A stretch of 64,000 nucleotides of DNA from Strongylocentrotus purpuratus (Eukaryota; Echinodermata; Echinoidea; Camarodonta; Strongylocentrotidae). Under the pieces are notes generated by a model. The model saw only the letters and a list, made by a program, of their open reading frames with translations. It searched no databases and was not told the origin of the DNA. Below, piece by piece: positions 12,101 to 20,838 of this stretch. A program made the position numbers and the translations under genes. The stretch is taken from positions 9,071,658-9,135,657 of the forward strand of contig NW_022145601.1 in the NCBI RefSeq assembly GCF_000002235.5, written 5' to 3'. Every line of letters begins with the position of its first letter. Positions within the stretch are counted from its first letter, which is position 1.

Positions 12101-13573
12101 CAGGGGGATTAGAGCTGCCTGCAAGGTCACAGACAGATGGTTATCTCATCAAATCAGCTCTCAATTAACATAAGGAAAAGGGGATCATGGGGGACCAACA
12201 GTCACTGATTAGGCACTGTTTGCTATATAAAGGGCGCAAGTAGCTGTAAGTAGTGCAGTGGGGCTTTAAGTCTGCCAGCCTCTCAGAGGGCAAACTCGGC
12301 TAAGTAGTCTATCTGTACTTGTTGACTTATATTCCCTATATCATTGTGAGGAAGGAAGCCAGCTGATATGCAACAATTTGAATTGTTTTACTCTTAGAAA
12401 ACCTCAACCTCCACAATTCTGAGCTTTTATGCTTCTCTGTGAACTAATATTTAATTTGCAAGCAACTTAAAAATGGTTCACTCAACAGGCTTTATATTGT
12501 CTATAACTAAATACCTGCAGTATACAATCCAATAGGCCTAAATTTAATTTTAACCTTAGTCCCACATACAGTTCTGTATCATAGTTTATGTTTTTTTCAG
12601 TATACATGATGTTCTGCAATAATTTGTTATAACTTCTGGAATCTAGTTATATTTTTGCTGGTCAGAATAATTCTGTAATACATGGTGCTTCAAACTGACC
12701 AGCTACAAAAAAATTATGACCTTCTATGTTGCAGTTTCAATTAGAATACAATCTTGCTCCACATATAGCACTACTGTACTTATACAAAGTTAGGGACAGT
12801 GTTTACAATATCACAAGCGAAAACATCATATCATTGCAACAAACAAACTCACCATTGAGTGACCAGCAGAAACCGGGCGGTTTTTCATCCCCTTCCTCTC
12901 CCGTCACGATGCCCCCATTGTGCTGCATGTAGGCCTCATCCTGGGGAAGGGCCGACATGTACTCCCCAGACCCCCCTCCTCCTCCACGTGATATCAACAT
13001 GGATAGGTAATATTATTATGATAACTTATTATATAACCCAGGGGTGATAGTGAGCACTAAAAAAAAAGGATTCAGGGGGGGGGGGGAATGGCAATCTAAC
13101 AAGATTGCCCTTTTTGAGTAAGAAAATTGGGGAAAATCTGGAAAATAAGGTGAAAATCTGGAAATAAGGATGAATCCGGAAAATGTTCATCTGAGGGTTC
13201 AAGAGAGAGAGAGAAATCCCAAGAGATGGAAAAGCAGTAGACTCCTGACAACTTCTTTGAAGAACCAAGAGCCTGAAATATTTGCCTCATCTCATGGGCT
13301 GTTATAGTCGTCTACTGGGGTATGGTGGCCTGACAACACACTTCACCTACCTATGGCATCTGCTCTACCCATTGTCTGGCCCATTGCCTCCTCATAGCGA
13401 CTGACGGCCATAGTCCCGTTACCATTCAGCAGCTTTTCGTTGACATCGTCGTCTTCCGTCTGTGTTGATAATAGTGTTCCCGCTGCGCACACTGCCGTTA
13501 GAAGGGGCAGCATAATCCCTGCACTGCTCCCCCTCCTGCCTGTGGAGCCGAGGCTTCCGTCTGCTTCAGCCAT
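57..13573 (-). CDS. MFSD8-like multi-pass transporter, partial gene (six exons, 3' end off window)
   Basis: Six minus-strand exons were assembled by eye: 13573-13351, 12981-12853, 4241-4168, 2458-2375, 1449-1317 and 179-57. Each has AG/GT borders, and the phases fit at every junction (1, 1, 0, 0, 1, 1). The product has a polar acidic N-terminal part, then hydrophobic segments typical of major facilitator superfamily helices. One segment carries FNQPGLETAVVPLNEHYL, which aligns in style with the TM7 region of MFSD8/CLN7 (F-ETIITPLT). It is followed by a KVMSKRVSDRMILLIGLII motif like the MFSD8 cytosolic loop and next helix. MFSD8 is a lysosomal membrane transporter-like protein. Exons for TM1-6 are not visible; they may sit in the scaffold gap to the right. 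The gene continues past the left edge. Its largest intron (4242-12852) holds a piggyBac-type insertion. Family assignment is inference from remembered motifs. Confidence 0.68.
217..367. mobile_element. Foldback MITE (CAGGG...CCCTG ends)
   Basis: The left end CAGGGGGGCATTTCACA and the reverse complement of the right end, CAGGGCCTGTTTCACA, match. The arms continue with similar (T)GACAAATGAC-type motifs. About 150 bp, no coding capacity. It belongs to the same general style as the element at 54475-54820. Confidence 0.6.
396..545 (-). repeat. SINE-like fragment with (ATT)n tail
   Basis: Read on the minus strand, this fragment shares 'CCCTGGGGAGT' to 'GACCGGGGTAATAATATTG' with the better-preserved SINE at 866-1235. 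It ends in (ATT)n at the forward start. It is a diverged, head-truncated copy. Confidence 0.55.
866..1235 (-). mobile_element. tRNA-derived SINE
   Basis: On the minus strand it starts with AGGTGTCGTAGATGAGTGG (box-A-like) and carries a textbook B box, GGTTCAAGTCC (complement of 1169-1179). The body runs through 'AAGCGCTTTGAGAGGGCC' and ends in a GCGCTAT-type 3' end and (ATT)n tail at 866-890. This is RNA polymerase III promoter architecture. A partial plus-strand relative lies at 34285-34445. Confidence 0.75.
1317..1449 (-). CDS. MFS-like gene, exon 5
   Basis: Acceptor TTTTCAG and donor G/GTGAGA bound 133 bases (phase 0 in, phase 1 out). It encodes LLFFFVVVKVMSKRVSD, then a helix MILLIGLIIETLSLGLLAIF. 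The short basic loop between two helices matches the MFS pattern. A diverged stretch resembling this exon's upstream border lies at 1555-1605 and is not an exon. Confidence 0.75.
1700..2230. repeat. Diverged tandem monomers (~150 bp)
   Basis: About three degenerate units share 'ATTGG-TCTGCAAGATACATAC', 'GGGAATCCATTAA-CG-TTCTTGAGA' and 'GACCTT-ACCTTGTGACCCC'. The block ends with 'GACGTACGGACCGACAACCCGA' and 'ATAATGCCTCCGGC'. It lies inside the intron between the MFS exons at 1317 and 2375. It looks like a dispersed repeat with internal tandem structure and has no coding signal. Confidence 0.6.
2375..2458 (-). CDS. MFS-like gene, exon 4
   Basis: An 84-base in-frame exon (phase 0/0) with acceptor TTCTTTACAG and donor GAG/GTGAGT. 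It reads TAVVPLNEHYLNFTEIDNSI followed by FYCVCGVE, a lumenal loop leading into a helix. It joins directly to the preceding FNQPGLE. Confidence 0.75.
3082..3664. mobile_element. MITE-like element ending in TTAA
   Basis: The left end TTAAAGGGAAATCCAACCTTG pairs with the right end CAAGGGTTGGATTGCTCTTAA. There is no ORF of interest inside. Diverged relatives are visible at about 5285-5445 and 14100-14414. It lies in an intron of the MFS-like gene. Confidence 0.65.
4168..4241 (-). CDS. MFS-like gene, exon 3
   Basis: A 74-base exon, acceptor ATCTCCACAG, donor GAG/GTACGG, phase 1 in and phase 0 out. It encodes ECLTEEIVVLLAVQFVFYFN and then QPGLE: an acidic start followed by one membrane helix with the FNQ-LE signature. 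The incoming phase matches the donor of the 12853 exon, so the two can be spliced directly. Confidence 0.72.
4380..4602 (+). mobile_element. LINE 3' tail with (AATA)n
   Basis: The segment ends GCCTCTCAGAAAAACAGTAT, 'TAATACTGAGAGAG', 'CACCCTGTGTAAATAAA' and (AATA)n. The short hairpin followed by a microsatellite tail is typical of CR1/L2-type LINE 3' ends. No RT sequence remains. Confidence 0.45.
4604..5912. other. Intron sequence with repeat fragments
   Basis: No exon could be supported here. The piece at 4620-4720 is open on the minus strand but lacks a donor. 5128-5230 resembles a TTCAAGTT-rich repeat end. 5285-5445 is a relative of the 3082-3664 MITE. The remainder is unremarkable AT-rich DNA. 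Confidence 0.5.
7300..9480. repeat. Tandem array of ~600-bp units with (CT)n blocks inside the piggyBac element
   Basis: The same order recurs from about 7560, 8160, 8735 and 9140. It runs TCTGTTGCA-CAAA, TACGTCGGACATTATACTT, AAAGATAT, an A-rich stretch, a poly-G run, GAGAGACAAA-AT, ATAAATACAGTACGGACTAC, TCCAACTTTCTATCTC and then a (CT)n block. The remainder of a unit is GAGATTAATTATTATAACGTA and GAACGAGCGGCTGATAATGT. A more diverged relative lies at 6290-6510. Units shorten toward the right. Poly-G and poly-CT lengths vary between copies. Confidence 0.75.
10185..10511. mobile_element. GC-rich foldback MITE nested in the piggyBac element
   Basis: The ends GCTATGGTCACA (left) and TGTGACCATAGC (right) are inverted repeats. 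The interior is strikingly GC-rich (GGCGGCGACCG, CGGCCGCC motifs) compared with its AT-rich surroundings. It contains many inverted GCCGCCG/CGGCGGC words, so it should fold strongly. The open frame across it is a by-product of GC content. Confidence 0.65.
10793..10981 (-). pseudogene. piggyBac transposase N-terminal remnant
   Basis: From the ATG at 10981 (minus) the frame reads MSRHRRKPIFSVEDAREAI, then LDSDSENEYDTN, and closes at 10844. An acidic continuation, LSSEEEYSSDVENEEYETTT, is open in a neighbouring frame to about 10793, so one base-level frameshift separates the two. A short basic start followed by a Ser/Asp/Glu-rich stretch is typical of piggyBac transposase N-termini. The catalytic domain and C-terminal zinc-binding region are absent downstream, so this is a deletion derivative. 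Confidence 0.6.
11707..11774. repeat. Two direct copies of a 26-bp near-palindrome at the piggyBac right end
   Basis: CGGACCCGAGAAATCTCGG plus TTCCCG (11707-11731) and the copy at 11749-11774 are nearly identical, and each is close to its own reverse complement. Subterminal repeated palindromes in such elements often serve as transposase binding sites; that role is inference here. Confidence 0.65.
12070..12265. repeat. Dispersed repeat, copy 1
   Basis: It shares GATGGTTATCTCATCAAATC, CTCTCAATTAACATAAG, AAAAGGGGATCAT and GTAGTGCAGTGGGGCTT with the segment at 32228-32406, in the same orientation and about 180 bp long. No coding signal. Confidence 0.7.
12853..12981 (-). CDS. MFS-like gene, exon 2
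   Basis: A 129-base exon (phase 1 in, phase 1 out) with donor AATG/GTGAGT. It encodes a polar, glycine- and acid-rich stretch (SGEYMSALPQDEAYMQHN... then GFCWSLN). This would be the cytosolic loop before the first visible helix. The exact acceptor is uncertain by three bases because of a GGAGGAGG run. Confidence 0.6.
13351..13573 (-). CDS. MFS-like gene, first visible exon, possible start
   Basis: The exon reads from an ATG at 13573 in good context (AAGATGG) to donor ATAG/GTAGGT at 13350. It gives MAEADGSLGSTGRRGSS, a moderately hydrophobic run (AGIMLPLLTAVCAAGTLL) and an acidic stretch with EKLL. The frame is open a few codons upstream to another ATG at 13591. There is also a possible acceptor just upstream (CAACAG), so this could be an internal exon whose upstream partners lie in the gap. 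Whether it belongs to the same gene as the downstream helices rests on phase and strand only. Confidence 0.5.
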
Positions 13574-13649
13574 CTTCTTCTGTTGTTTCAAGGGTCGGGA
13601 TGTCGAAGTAAACGAAAAGTAAGAGCAACTGCTGAAGTCCCCACAAGAT

Positions 13650-14414
13650 GGCCATTAACAGCTACAGAGTGTCAAGGTCCAAATGGTAAAAGAATAATTA
13701 TTTTCTAATAGTTGTCTAGGGGTCTAGAGGCCCTTTTGTGTAACATTCGTTATTATTATCAACAACAACAATAAATATATTTTTTTATAGTGCAGAATAT
13801 CCACCATGTAAGGTGCTCAAGGTGCTCAATATTACAATCTTGCAAACACAATTTAGGAGCTGCTACTAGTTTACATCTGAATATTAGGTTGCATTAAATT
13901 GCATTCAATTCTATTAATATGTATCTTTTATTATTACCAGATTTCAAAATTATTGGGATGATAGAAACTTTCTTGATTTGCCAAAGTCAGCGATTTTCCC
14001 AGCTAGAAACTTCTGCTTTGATTCATTTTTATGTCAATTAAAATGTTCGTGAATCTGGACAGCTCGAGAAATTGGCTAACACTTTTATGAATTTGAAATG
14101 TTCAGGTTTTACAGTGGCCTTTTAATATTTAAAAGGGCAAGCCAAACTTTTGAAATAAGTTAATTTGTATGAGAGCCAAAAAATGAGAGAAACAAAGTGG
14201 TAAAATTTTGAAATAAATCAGACTAAATTTATGAAAGTTTGAAATACAAGATCACCACATCTACATTTACGTGAATTTCAAATTAGCAATTTGGTCAGAG
14301 GATTGTGACATACCTGTTGTAATGGACAATTAACTCTCCCATTTATCATGTACAAAATTTCACTAATTTCTATTTTTCTCCTAAATGCCCTCTCCCTTGA
14401 GAATCTACTCAAAT
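13650..14414. other. No gene seen; truncated repeat at gap edge
   Basis: AT-rich sequence with an (AAC)n run near 13765. From about 14100 it resembles the MITE family of 3082-3664 (TATGAAAGTTTGAAATACAA and similar words) and is cut by the assembly gap. Confidence 0.5.
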
Positions 14415-14914
14415 NNNNNNNNNNNNNNNNNNNNNNNNNNNNNNNNNNNNNNNNNNNNNNNNNNNNNNNNNNNNNNNNNNNNNNNNNNNNNNNNNNNNNN
14501 NNNNNNNNNNNNNNNNNNNNNNNNNNNNNNNNNNNNNNNNNNNNNNNNNNNNNNNNNNNNNNNNNNNNNNNNNNNNNNNNNNNNNNNNNNNNNNNNNNNN
14601 NNNNNNNNNNNNNNNNNNNNNNNNNNNNNNNNNNNNNNNNNNNNNNNNNNNNNNNNNNNNNNNNNNNNNNNNNNNNNNNNNNNNNNNNNNNNNNNNNNNN
14701 NNNNNNNNNNNNNNNNNNNNNNNNNNNNNNNNNNNNNNNNNNNNNNNNNNNNNNNNNNNNNNNNNNNNNNNNNNNNNNNNNNNNNNNNNNNNNNNNNNNN
14801 NNNNNNNNNNNNNNNNNNNNNNNNNNNNNNNNNNNNNNNNNNNNNNNNNNNNNNNNNNNNNNNNNNNNNNNNNNNNNNNNNNNNNNNNNNNNNNNNNNNN
14901 NNNNNNNNNNNNNN
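14415..14914. other. Assembly gap of exactly 500 N
   Basis: The run is exactly 500 N, which suggests a conventional scaffold gap of unknown true length. It is followed immediately by 56 consecutive C (14915-14970). Order and distance across this point are not reliable. Confidence 0.9.
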
Positions 14915-14970
<56 letters not shown>

Positions 14971-15340
14971 TTAAAAAAATCCTACGTACGCCCCTGGTAA
15001 CCAGGTCTAACTGATAATCAGTTTCTTCCTTTGTCTAATAGTAAATTACTGTATTAACAAAATATGGTAACGTAATAGAATCTCTTAATAGTTTTGTTGA
15101 AATAGCGCCACCTTCGTGTCCAAATTTAAACCATGAAATTGATGTCAAACAACAATCATCGTCTCTACGTTATTGCTGTCATTTTCTATTAGCACTCGTT
15201 CAGAAATGTACAGAACAAAAGAGAAATCATTTACGAACAAGAAAATAATTATAATCACATAACATTCAGAGTGGAGGAGAATAAAAACTTTTACTTTAAA
15301 AACTATCGAGGTAACTCATTGTTTGCTCTCCTCCATGCAG

Positions 15341-15501
15341 ACACATCATGGTTGGCGAACCCAGTCAACATGATGCTGGTGGCAGCCGCTGGTTTCTTCA
15401 TCACCGTGGTTGCTATGGTAACGGTGAAAAAGTTGAGATCACGTACTAAAGCCTCCAAAGGATACAGCCGTCTACAGACTGAGGGTGAAATCGAAGCTTA
15501 G
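15341..15501 (+). CDS. Terminal exon: transmembrane helix and short cytoplasmic tail
   Basis: A strong acceptor (TTTGCTCTCCTCCATGCAG) precedes a phase-1 exon. It reads TSWLANPVN, a membrane helix (MMLVAAAGFFITVVAMVTV), a basic stop-transfer KKLRSRTK, then KGYSRLQTEGEIEA and a stop. GYSRL fits a YxxPhi sorting motif. This is the C-terminus of a type I membrane protein. Its upstream exons are not in the window and probably lie in the gap. Incoming phase 1 matches the CCP/ZP exons downstream, so it may end a paralogous ZP-type gene; that is inference. A candidate polyadenylation signal AATAAA lies at 15774-15779. Confidence 0.65.
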
Positions 15502-17340
15502 AACGAGGAGAAGAAAGAAGAACGTGGAGAAGGGGGAGGAGGAGATGAAAGAAGAAAAAGAGAGGAGATGATGAATGATGATAAAGATGAAGAAGAAGAC
15601 GAATGAGACATAAAGTTTGTGACGACACAAGCTTTTCTGGTCATTTATTCAATATCTCGCAAATGGCATATATCTCGAATATATCATGCATATCATTATA
15701 GAGTAATATGGAATTTATAATTCGTTTGTTGAAAGAAATATATGATCATGATTATATACATAATTATTTCGAAAATAAAAAAGAGACGTTCGTTTTCAGT
15801 TAACCTCTAGCTTTTTATAAAGACAACTTGTATGAGTACGTCGATGATAGTGACACTTCTGGCTATGAAATTATTACAAACGATTGTTAATGCTTAAGTT
15901 GATACACCTCCTGCAAGAAGGTGGAAACTTATAACTGAAAATTAAACTCGGTAAAATGTGTTGATGTTTATACTGTTCTCTAATGCGCTCCAGATGAAGT
16001 TCAAGAAAAAGCCGATCGAGCAATATATTTTTTGCATTTATTGTAGGCCTACTTCTCATTTTTGATTTATTCTAATTTTTGGTATACTGTACAGTAATGT
16101 ATTAAAATGATTTTGAATCTCTTTATCCTATCCTACCACTATGTATCCCTTCTTCTTTCCCATACTTTTCCCCATATTCTCTCTCTCTCTCTCTCTCTCG
16201 TTCTCTGTCTTTCTCTAGCTACTTCTTATTCCCTCGCTCTCTACTACCATCTTTCTCACCACTTTTTGACACCGTTTTACTGCATCTATACGTTTTTTTC
16301 TAGTCGCTGATGAAAAAAAGTTCTATGCCATGTTTATTTTCCTTTTCATTGCTCCATTTGGTAGGATGCTTCCATTGCAATTATCAGTCTGCTATTGAAT
16401 TGTGCTAGGTAAGAGCGACTGCAATATCGACGTTGAATAAAAAACAATTGTTATTATCCATATAGGCCTACATATTAAATATGACATTAAATTTCTTTCA
16501 AAGAAAGCGATGTATGAAATATTAATTTTTTTCTTCTAAATTTTGTAATCTGTTTTCGCCTTTTGTAATCGTTTCATCATTATGTGAAAAATATTTCACT
16601 GGAAAATAAATTCTATCCGAATTGATGATTAAAGAGACGTCGTTCAATGTGTGTATGTGAGAATGATTGTTTAAAAGCTGTGTCACTTAGACTCCTTATT
16701 TATTTCCTAAGAACAAAAAAAAAAAAAAAAAACAATTAAAGAACAAAAAATAACTTTCAAGCAAGATTATTGCTCATGGTTATAGTTTCTCTATTTAATT
16801 TCATTTATTTTCTTCTGAATACCATATAAATATAAACAATTATTGGTACCTTAACCAACATCAAATTCTAAGAAATACTCTCTGACAAGCAATCATAGAT
16901 AAAATTATTATAGAAAAAATGAAAAGAAGATAAAATATCGAATTATCATATTTCATAAAACTTTATGAATAAGGCCTTAAAAAAAGATGTTGTATTGCCC
17001 TTTGCGACCTACCCAAAAATGTTGAAATCTACGGTCGGCTTTTTTTAAAACCGTGTTTTAGTAAAAACAAAAATGTATCAAAGCATTATAAACTAAGAAA
17101 TATCAGCCCAAACAGGGAGTTTAAAAAAAAAGTTTTAAAAAAAAAAAAAATACGACCGACCGACCCATATTTTAACACCTAAAGGGCAATACAACATCTT
17201 TTTTTTTTTGTAGGCCTTATTTGAGAAAGAAAGACTGCCATTGTAAGCAAATTGCTTGGAAATATGACAGCCCGAAACAAATTGTATTGATTAGTTGAAC
17301 ATATATTTATTGAGCAGAATGGAAAATATTGTGATGATGT

Positions 17341-17371
<31 letters not shown>

Positions 17372-18401
17372 GATGTCCTTTAATACAGCCTAAACGGGTC
17401 TCTGTTCTCTTTATATTAAAAAACATGAGAATAGAGACAAAGGGCAGAAGTATAACCAAACCAATGGAGAATCGTCGTATTTTAATATGAGCTTTTGCAA
17501 TGATTGACAGAGAATATTAAAATGAATACTGCATCATGCTGCATAATTATAAAAGGCTCCTTTCTGTTACTAAAATAGGAATAGGAATAGGAATATAAAC
17601 TATTATAAAAGATTCAATAAAATGCTTTCCCAGTTTATTTAAGACATGTATTCAAGTGAAAATTCAAAGAATTGGGAATAAACAACAACTATTATTTTGA
17701 TTTGGAAACAGAAATTGCGTAAACTAAACCTCATTAATAAAACTTGGTCATTCACCTTCAAAAAGTAGAATATTCCCGAAATGAATACTAATGAGACAAA
17801 TGAATAAACATTAGGAAGAATATATCCACGATTAAAGAAAGTATTCCGGGGTGACTACATCACAAGCAAATGTAGAACAGCACGAAATGAGACATAAAAC
17901 CCTAAATGTATTTCCTTCAAATGATAAAGAATGTGTCAAATTCTTAGAAGCTGTTTCAAAGGGAAGGGGCTCTTTTATGATTTAGAATTGTTCAATATTA
18001 GTAGGGGGTACTGAGCACATTTTTTTTTTTGGGCCCTCGAAAATTTGAAAATTTGCACCCCCCCCCCTTGACCGCCAGGGGGGGGGGCATCCCCCCAAAA
18101 AGCTAAAAATCACGTGTTTTTACACGGTTTTTTTCCCCAGGGGAGGGGGGGGCCGGGCCCCGCCCCCCCCCCCCCTGGATCCGCCACTGAGGAGAACTAT
18201 AGCGCTTGGAGAGGATGAGTGGCGGGAGTTGGCTCGACGTTTCGAACAGGTTGACTATCCGTGTTCAGAACGACGCACAAGTCTGTTTCCAGTTGCCGTT
18301 TCTTGATATTTGAAAACTGTGCGATCACCTTGTAAATTTTAAAGTATAGAAAATGCACCATACTTCTGTGAAAGGACTCACTGTCACCTATTTCATTTCA
18401 G
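15502..18401. other. 3' UTR and intergenic DNA with simple repeats
   Basis: The first ~300 bases are GA-rich 3' UTR. The interval also holds (CT)n near 16180, a MITE (16969-17220), (GATG)n at 17335-17375 and a poly-G/poly-C block at 18010-18190. No exon is supported between 15502 and 18401. Confidence 0.55.
16969..17220. mobile_element. Foldback MITE (ATAAGGCC ends)
   Basis: The left end ATAAGGCCTTAAAAAAAGAT plus GTTGTATTGCCCTTT is mirrored by the right end AAAGGGCAATACAACATC followed by T-rich sequence and GGCCTTAT. About 45-bp arms, 252 bp in total, no ORF. Confidence 0.75.
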
Positions 18402-18584
18402 GCTGCTCCCCACCCTCTGTTCCACCAAAGGCGACTATCGAGGATCCTCAAAGTTACCCGTATAAATATAATTCAAGAGTGATCATGAAGTGTATTGGTG
18501 ACAGGACCTTGTCTGGTCCAGCGTTCTCATATTGCAACAAAACCGGCCAGTGGAACCCAGACCCTATGACAATCAAGTGCCTCG
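18402..18584 (+). CDS. CCP domain exon A1
   Basis: Acceptor TTTCATTTCAG, donor CTCG/GTAAGG, 183 bases, phase 1/1. Cysteines lie in GCSPPS, IMKCIG, SYCNKT and IKCLG, with GQW before the last. A complete sushi domain. Confidence 0.82.
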
Positions 18585-20233
18585 GTAAGGATTGTTTATG
18601 GTTTTGTAAATATCATTGTACTCAGCTATCGAAATATCATTGGTAATTTGCCGTTGCTATTTGGACAATCATTTGCAATGCAGATGAGAGTAACTATAAG
18701 AGGTGAACACAATTTTAACACTATGATTAGGTCTATTTCGATTTCATATGAGTGACGGTGAAAGCCAACACTACCCAGAAGGCAGGTCCCAAGACCGAAG
18801 ATACACATAAAACAAGTTCCACGAGACTGAATTAAGGCTCTCGGAAACCTCCAAATTCCTTCCTAATTTCAGTCACGGGTCAAGCGAATCTTCATTCAAT
18901 TGTGTTGCGTTCAAGAGTACATCACCGGCCTAAACAAAAACAAAATATGTGCAGCTGGATTATAAAATAGACCTAAGACGTACTTGGCATTATGGATGAT
19001 AGGTTTAGGGGTATGAGGAGAGTGAATGATAATATCAAACTCCTCACATGGAACCCAACCATTCTTACTCTATTCCATACAAGCGTGTAAGGTCGCATCA
19101 ACTATGCTACTCATTATCAGTCGTTGTTATGTTTACTGAGTTTATTTAAAACTTTCAGTAGGATTATTCATTTCGTAGAAGTAATATAAGCAACTCGTAT
19201 TTTGATTATTATGACAGCTACATGTACATATGAAGGCCTGACATAAAGAGCAATACTTTATGGGCTTGATAAGTATCCTTTAATTTCCACCCTGGCTTGT
19301 AGATCAGTGCGTGACACCATCCTTCGATGACCCGATGATCATACACACGTCACAACTATCTGGGAGCTCCGGCCAGTCCTTCTACGACCATACCGATACC
19401 ATCAGGTTCTCATGCGAGGGTGGCATCTTCGTGGATGGACCATGGAAGGCTGCCTGTCGCGACGGCACGTGGTTTCCGAAAATTGGCGGTCACCGTCCAG
19501 TTTGTAAAAGTACGAATATACCTGAACAGTAACGTTGTGAACATAAAGAGGTCCACACTGTGTCCATAATGTGTCCACACTGTGACTATAATGTGTCCAC
19601 ATTGGGGCCATATTTCCTCCACTCTGTGAACATAATCTGTAAACACTGTCACAATGTGACTAAATGTTTCTACACCGAACATTATGTGTCTATGCCATAT
19701 AACCTGTCCACACTTTGAACATTAAGTTTCAACACTGCGAACATAGTATTTCCACACTGTGATTATGAAGTTTCAACTCTGTGAACATAAATTGTTCACT
19801 GGTCGTATAGTTATACTCGGTTGATGAAATAAGAATTACGAACTCCATTACGATTATAGATAAATATTGGCTGAGTTCTCAACATCTTCCTTCAATGAGC
19901 ATGACGAGTACGTCCCGCTCCCCATTTATATTGAATCGAATTGAATTGAATTTATTTATTCTATTCTCTTTGTCTGTATTCGCCTCCCCCACCCAAGGGG
20001 CACCGTTACTGTGCCCCCTTAGTGCCGCCAATGACGTTAAATGGTTTGTATTGTGTTATTTCCATGTACAGACAACTGCACCGCACCAGAGAACATGTTG
20101 AACGCGGGGGCGGTGTTCCAACATTCCGATAGTCACGTGTTTGAGTGTGATGGAACCCCGGGAATGATGAGGATGGGAGGACCGAGGTCGGTCTGCAAGC
20201 ACGGGGTCTGGACGCCAAGAATACGATGTGCCT
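18402..20233 (+). CDS. CCP/sushi-repeat gene, partial (three exons)
   Basis: Three plus-strand exons (18402-18584, 19303-19509, 20072-20233) each encode one complement control protein domain, and all are phase 1 at both ends. Each has four cysteines plus the tryptophan before the fourth, the core sushi pattern. Such domains act outside the cell in adhesion and complement-like recognition. No signal peptide or terminal exon is firmly seen for this set. The exons may be an upstream gene, or may splice onto the CCP/ZP exons beyond 24842, since phases allow it. An ATG at 18353 is in frame but sits before a good acceptor. Confidence 0.75.
19303..19509 (+). CDS. CCP domain exon A2
   Basis: Acceptor CTTGTAG, donor AAAA/GTACGA, 207 bases, phase 1/1. 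Cysteines lie in DQCVTP, FSCEGG, AACRDGTW and PVCKS. A complete sushi domain. Confidence 0.82.
19535..19800. repeat. Minisatellite, ~30-bp degenerate unit
   Basis: Eight to nine degenerate copies of 'TCCACACTGTGAACATAATGT'-like units follow the A2 exon donor inside the intron. Copies vary by substitutions. Confidence 0.7.
20072..20233 (+). CDS. CCP domain exon A3
   Basis: Acceptor CATGTACAG, donor GCCT/GTGAGT, 162 bases, phase 1/1. Cysteines lie in NCTAPE, FECDGT, SVCKHGVW and IRCAC. A complete, slightly short sushi domain. Confidence 0.82.
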
Positions 20234-20689
20234 GTGAGTATTCCGTGCATTTGATTTGTTTACACATAAATGTAAGTCTAGAATTTAAAAACAAATTGAT
20301 TTATTTTGAAGATTTATTGATTTGTTTCAACGAAAGCTCCTAGCAGACCTGGCTTCAAGCCTACTCGATCAAAATGTGTTTTAAGTCTCTGCTATCGCAC
20401 ATTGACAGTAGGTCTATTTTTGTAATGTGTCTATTTGGAGATGAGGCACAATTATTCATGTTGACGAATTAATACTCCTCATGATCCTTATCCCTCTGCG
20501 CTTATGATATTGATAAGGTTTTTTTTTTTTTTTTAAACAACAAATCGTGTCATGTTATGAGGGCCTGAACTATGTTTCATTATATATCACAATTTAACTT
20601 TGAGTGTGTATGGAATTACAATTCCATATCCCGAATTCATAGGTTAAATCAATCACAGTCCGTTAGATCGTAAAGACGGGATTTCCTAT

Positions 20690-20838
20690 AGTCCCACAAG
20701 ACCGAAAGAGATTCCCAGGCCCAGGCGACTATAGGTTCCCGAGACCGAAAGAGATTCCCAGGCCCAGGCGACTAAAGGTTCCCGAGACCAAAAGAGATTC
20801 CCAGGCCCAGGCGCATAAAGGTCACCGAGACCGAAACT
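20690..20838. repeat. Tandem repeat, ~44-bp unit, about 4 copies
   Basis: Copies share GAGACCGAAAGAGATTCCCA and GGCCCAGGCGACTAAAGGTT. The last copy is diverged. Located downstream of the A3 exon. Confidence 0.75.

Noticed and set aside
13440-13622. Plus-strand 60-residue frame
   Set aside because: Antisense to the better supported minus exon with a good start context and splice donor.
14348-15014. ~208-residue frames across the gap
   Set aside because: Made of N and poly-C only.
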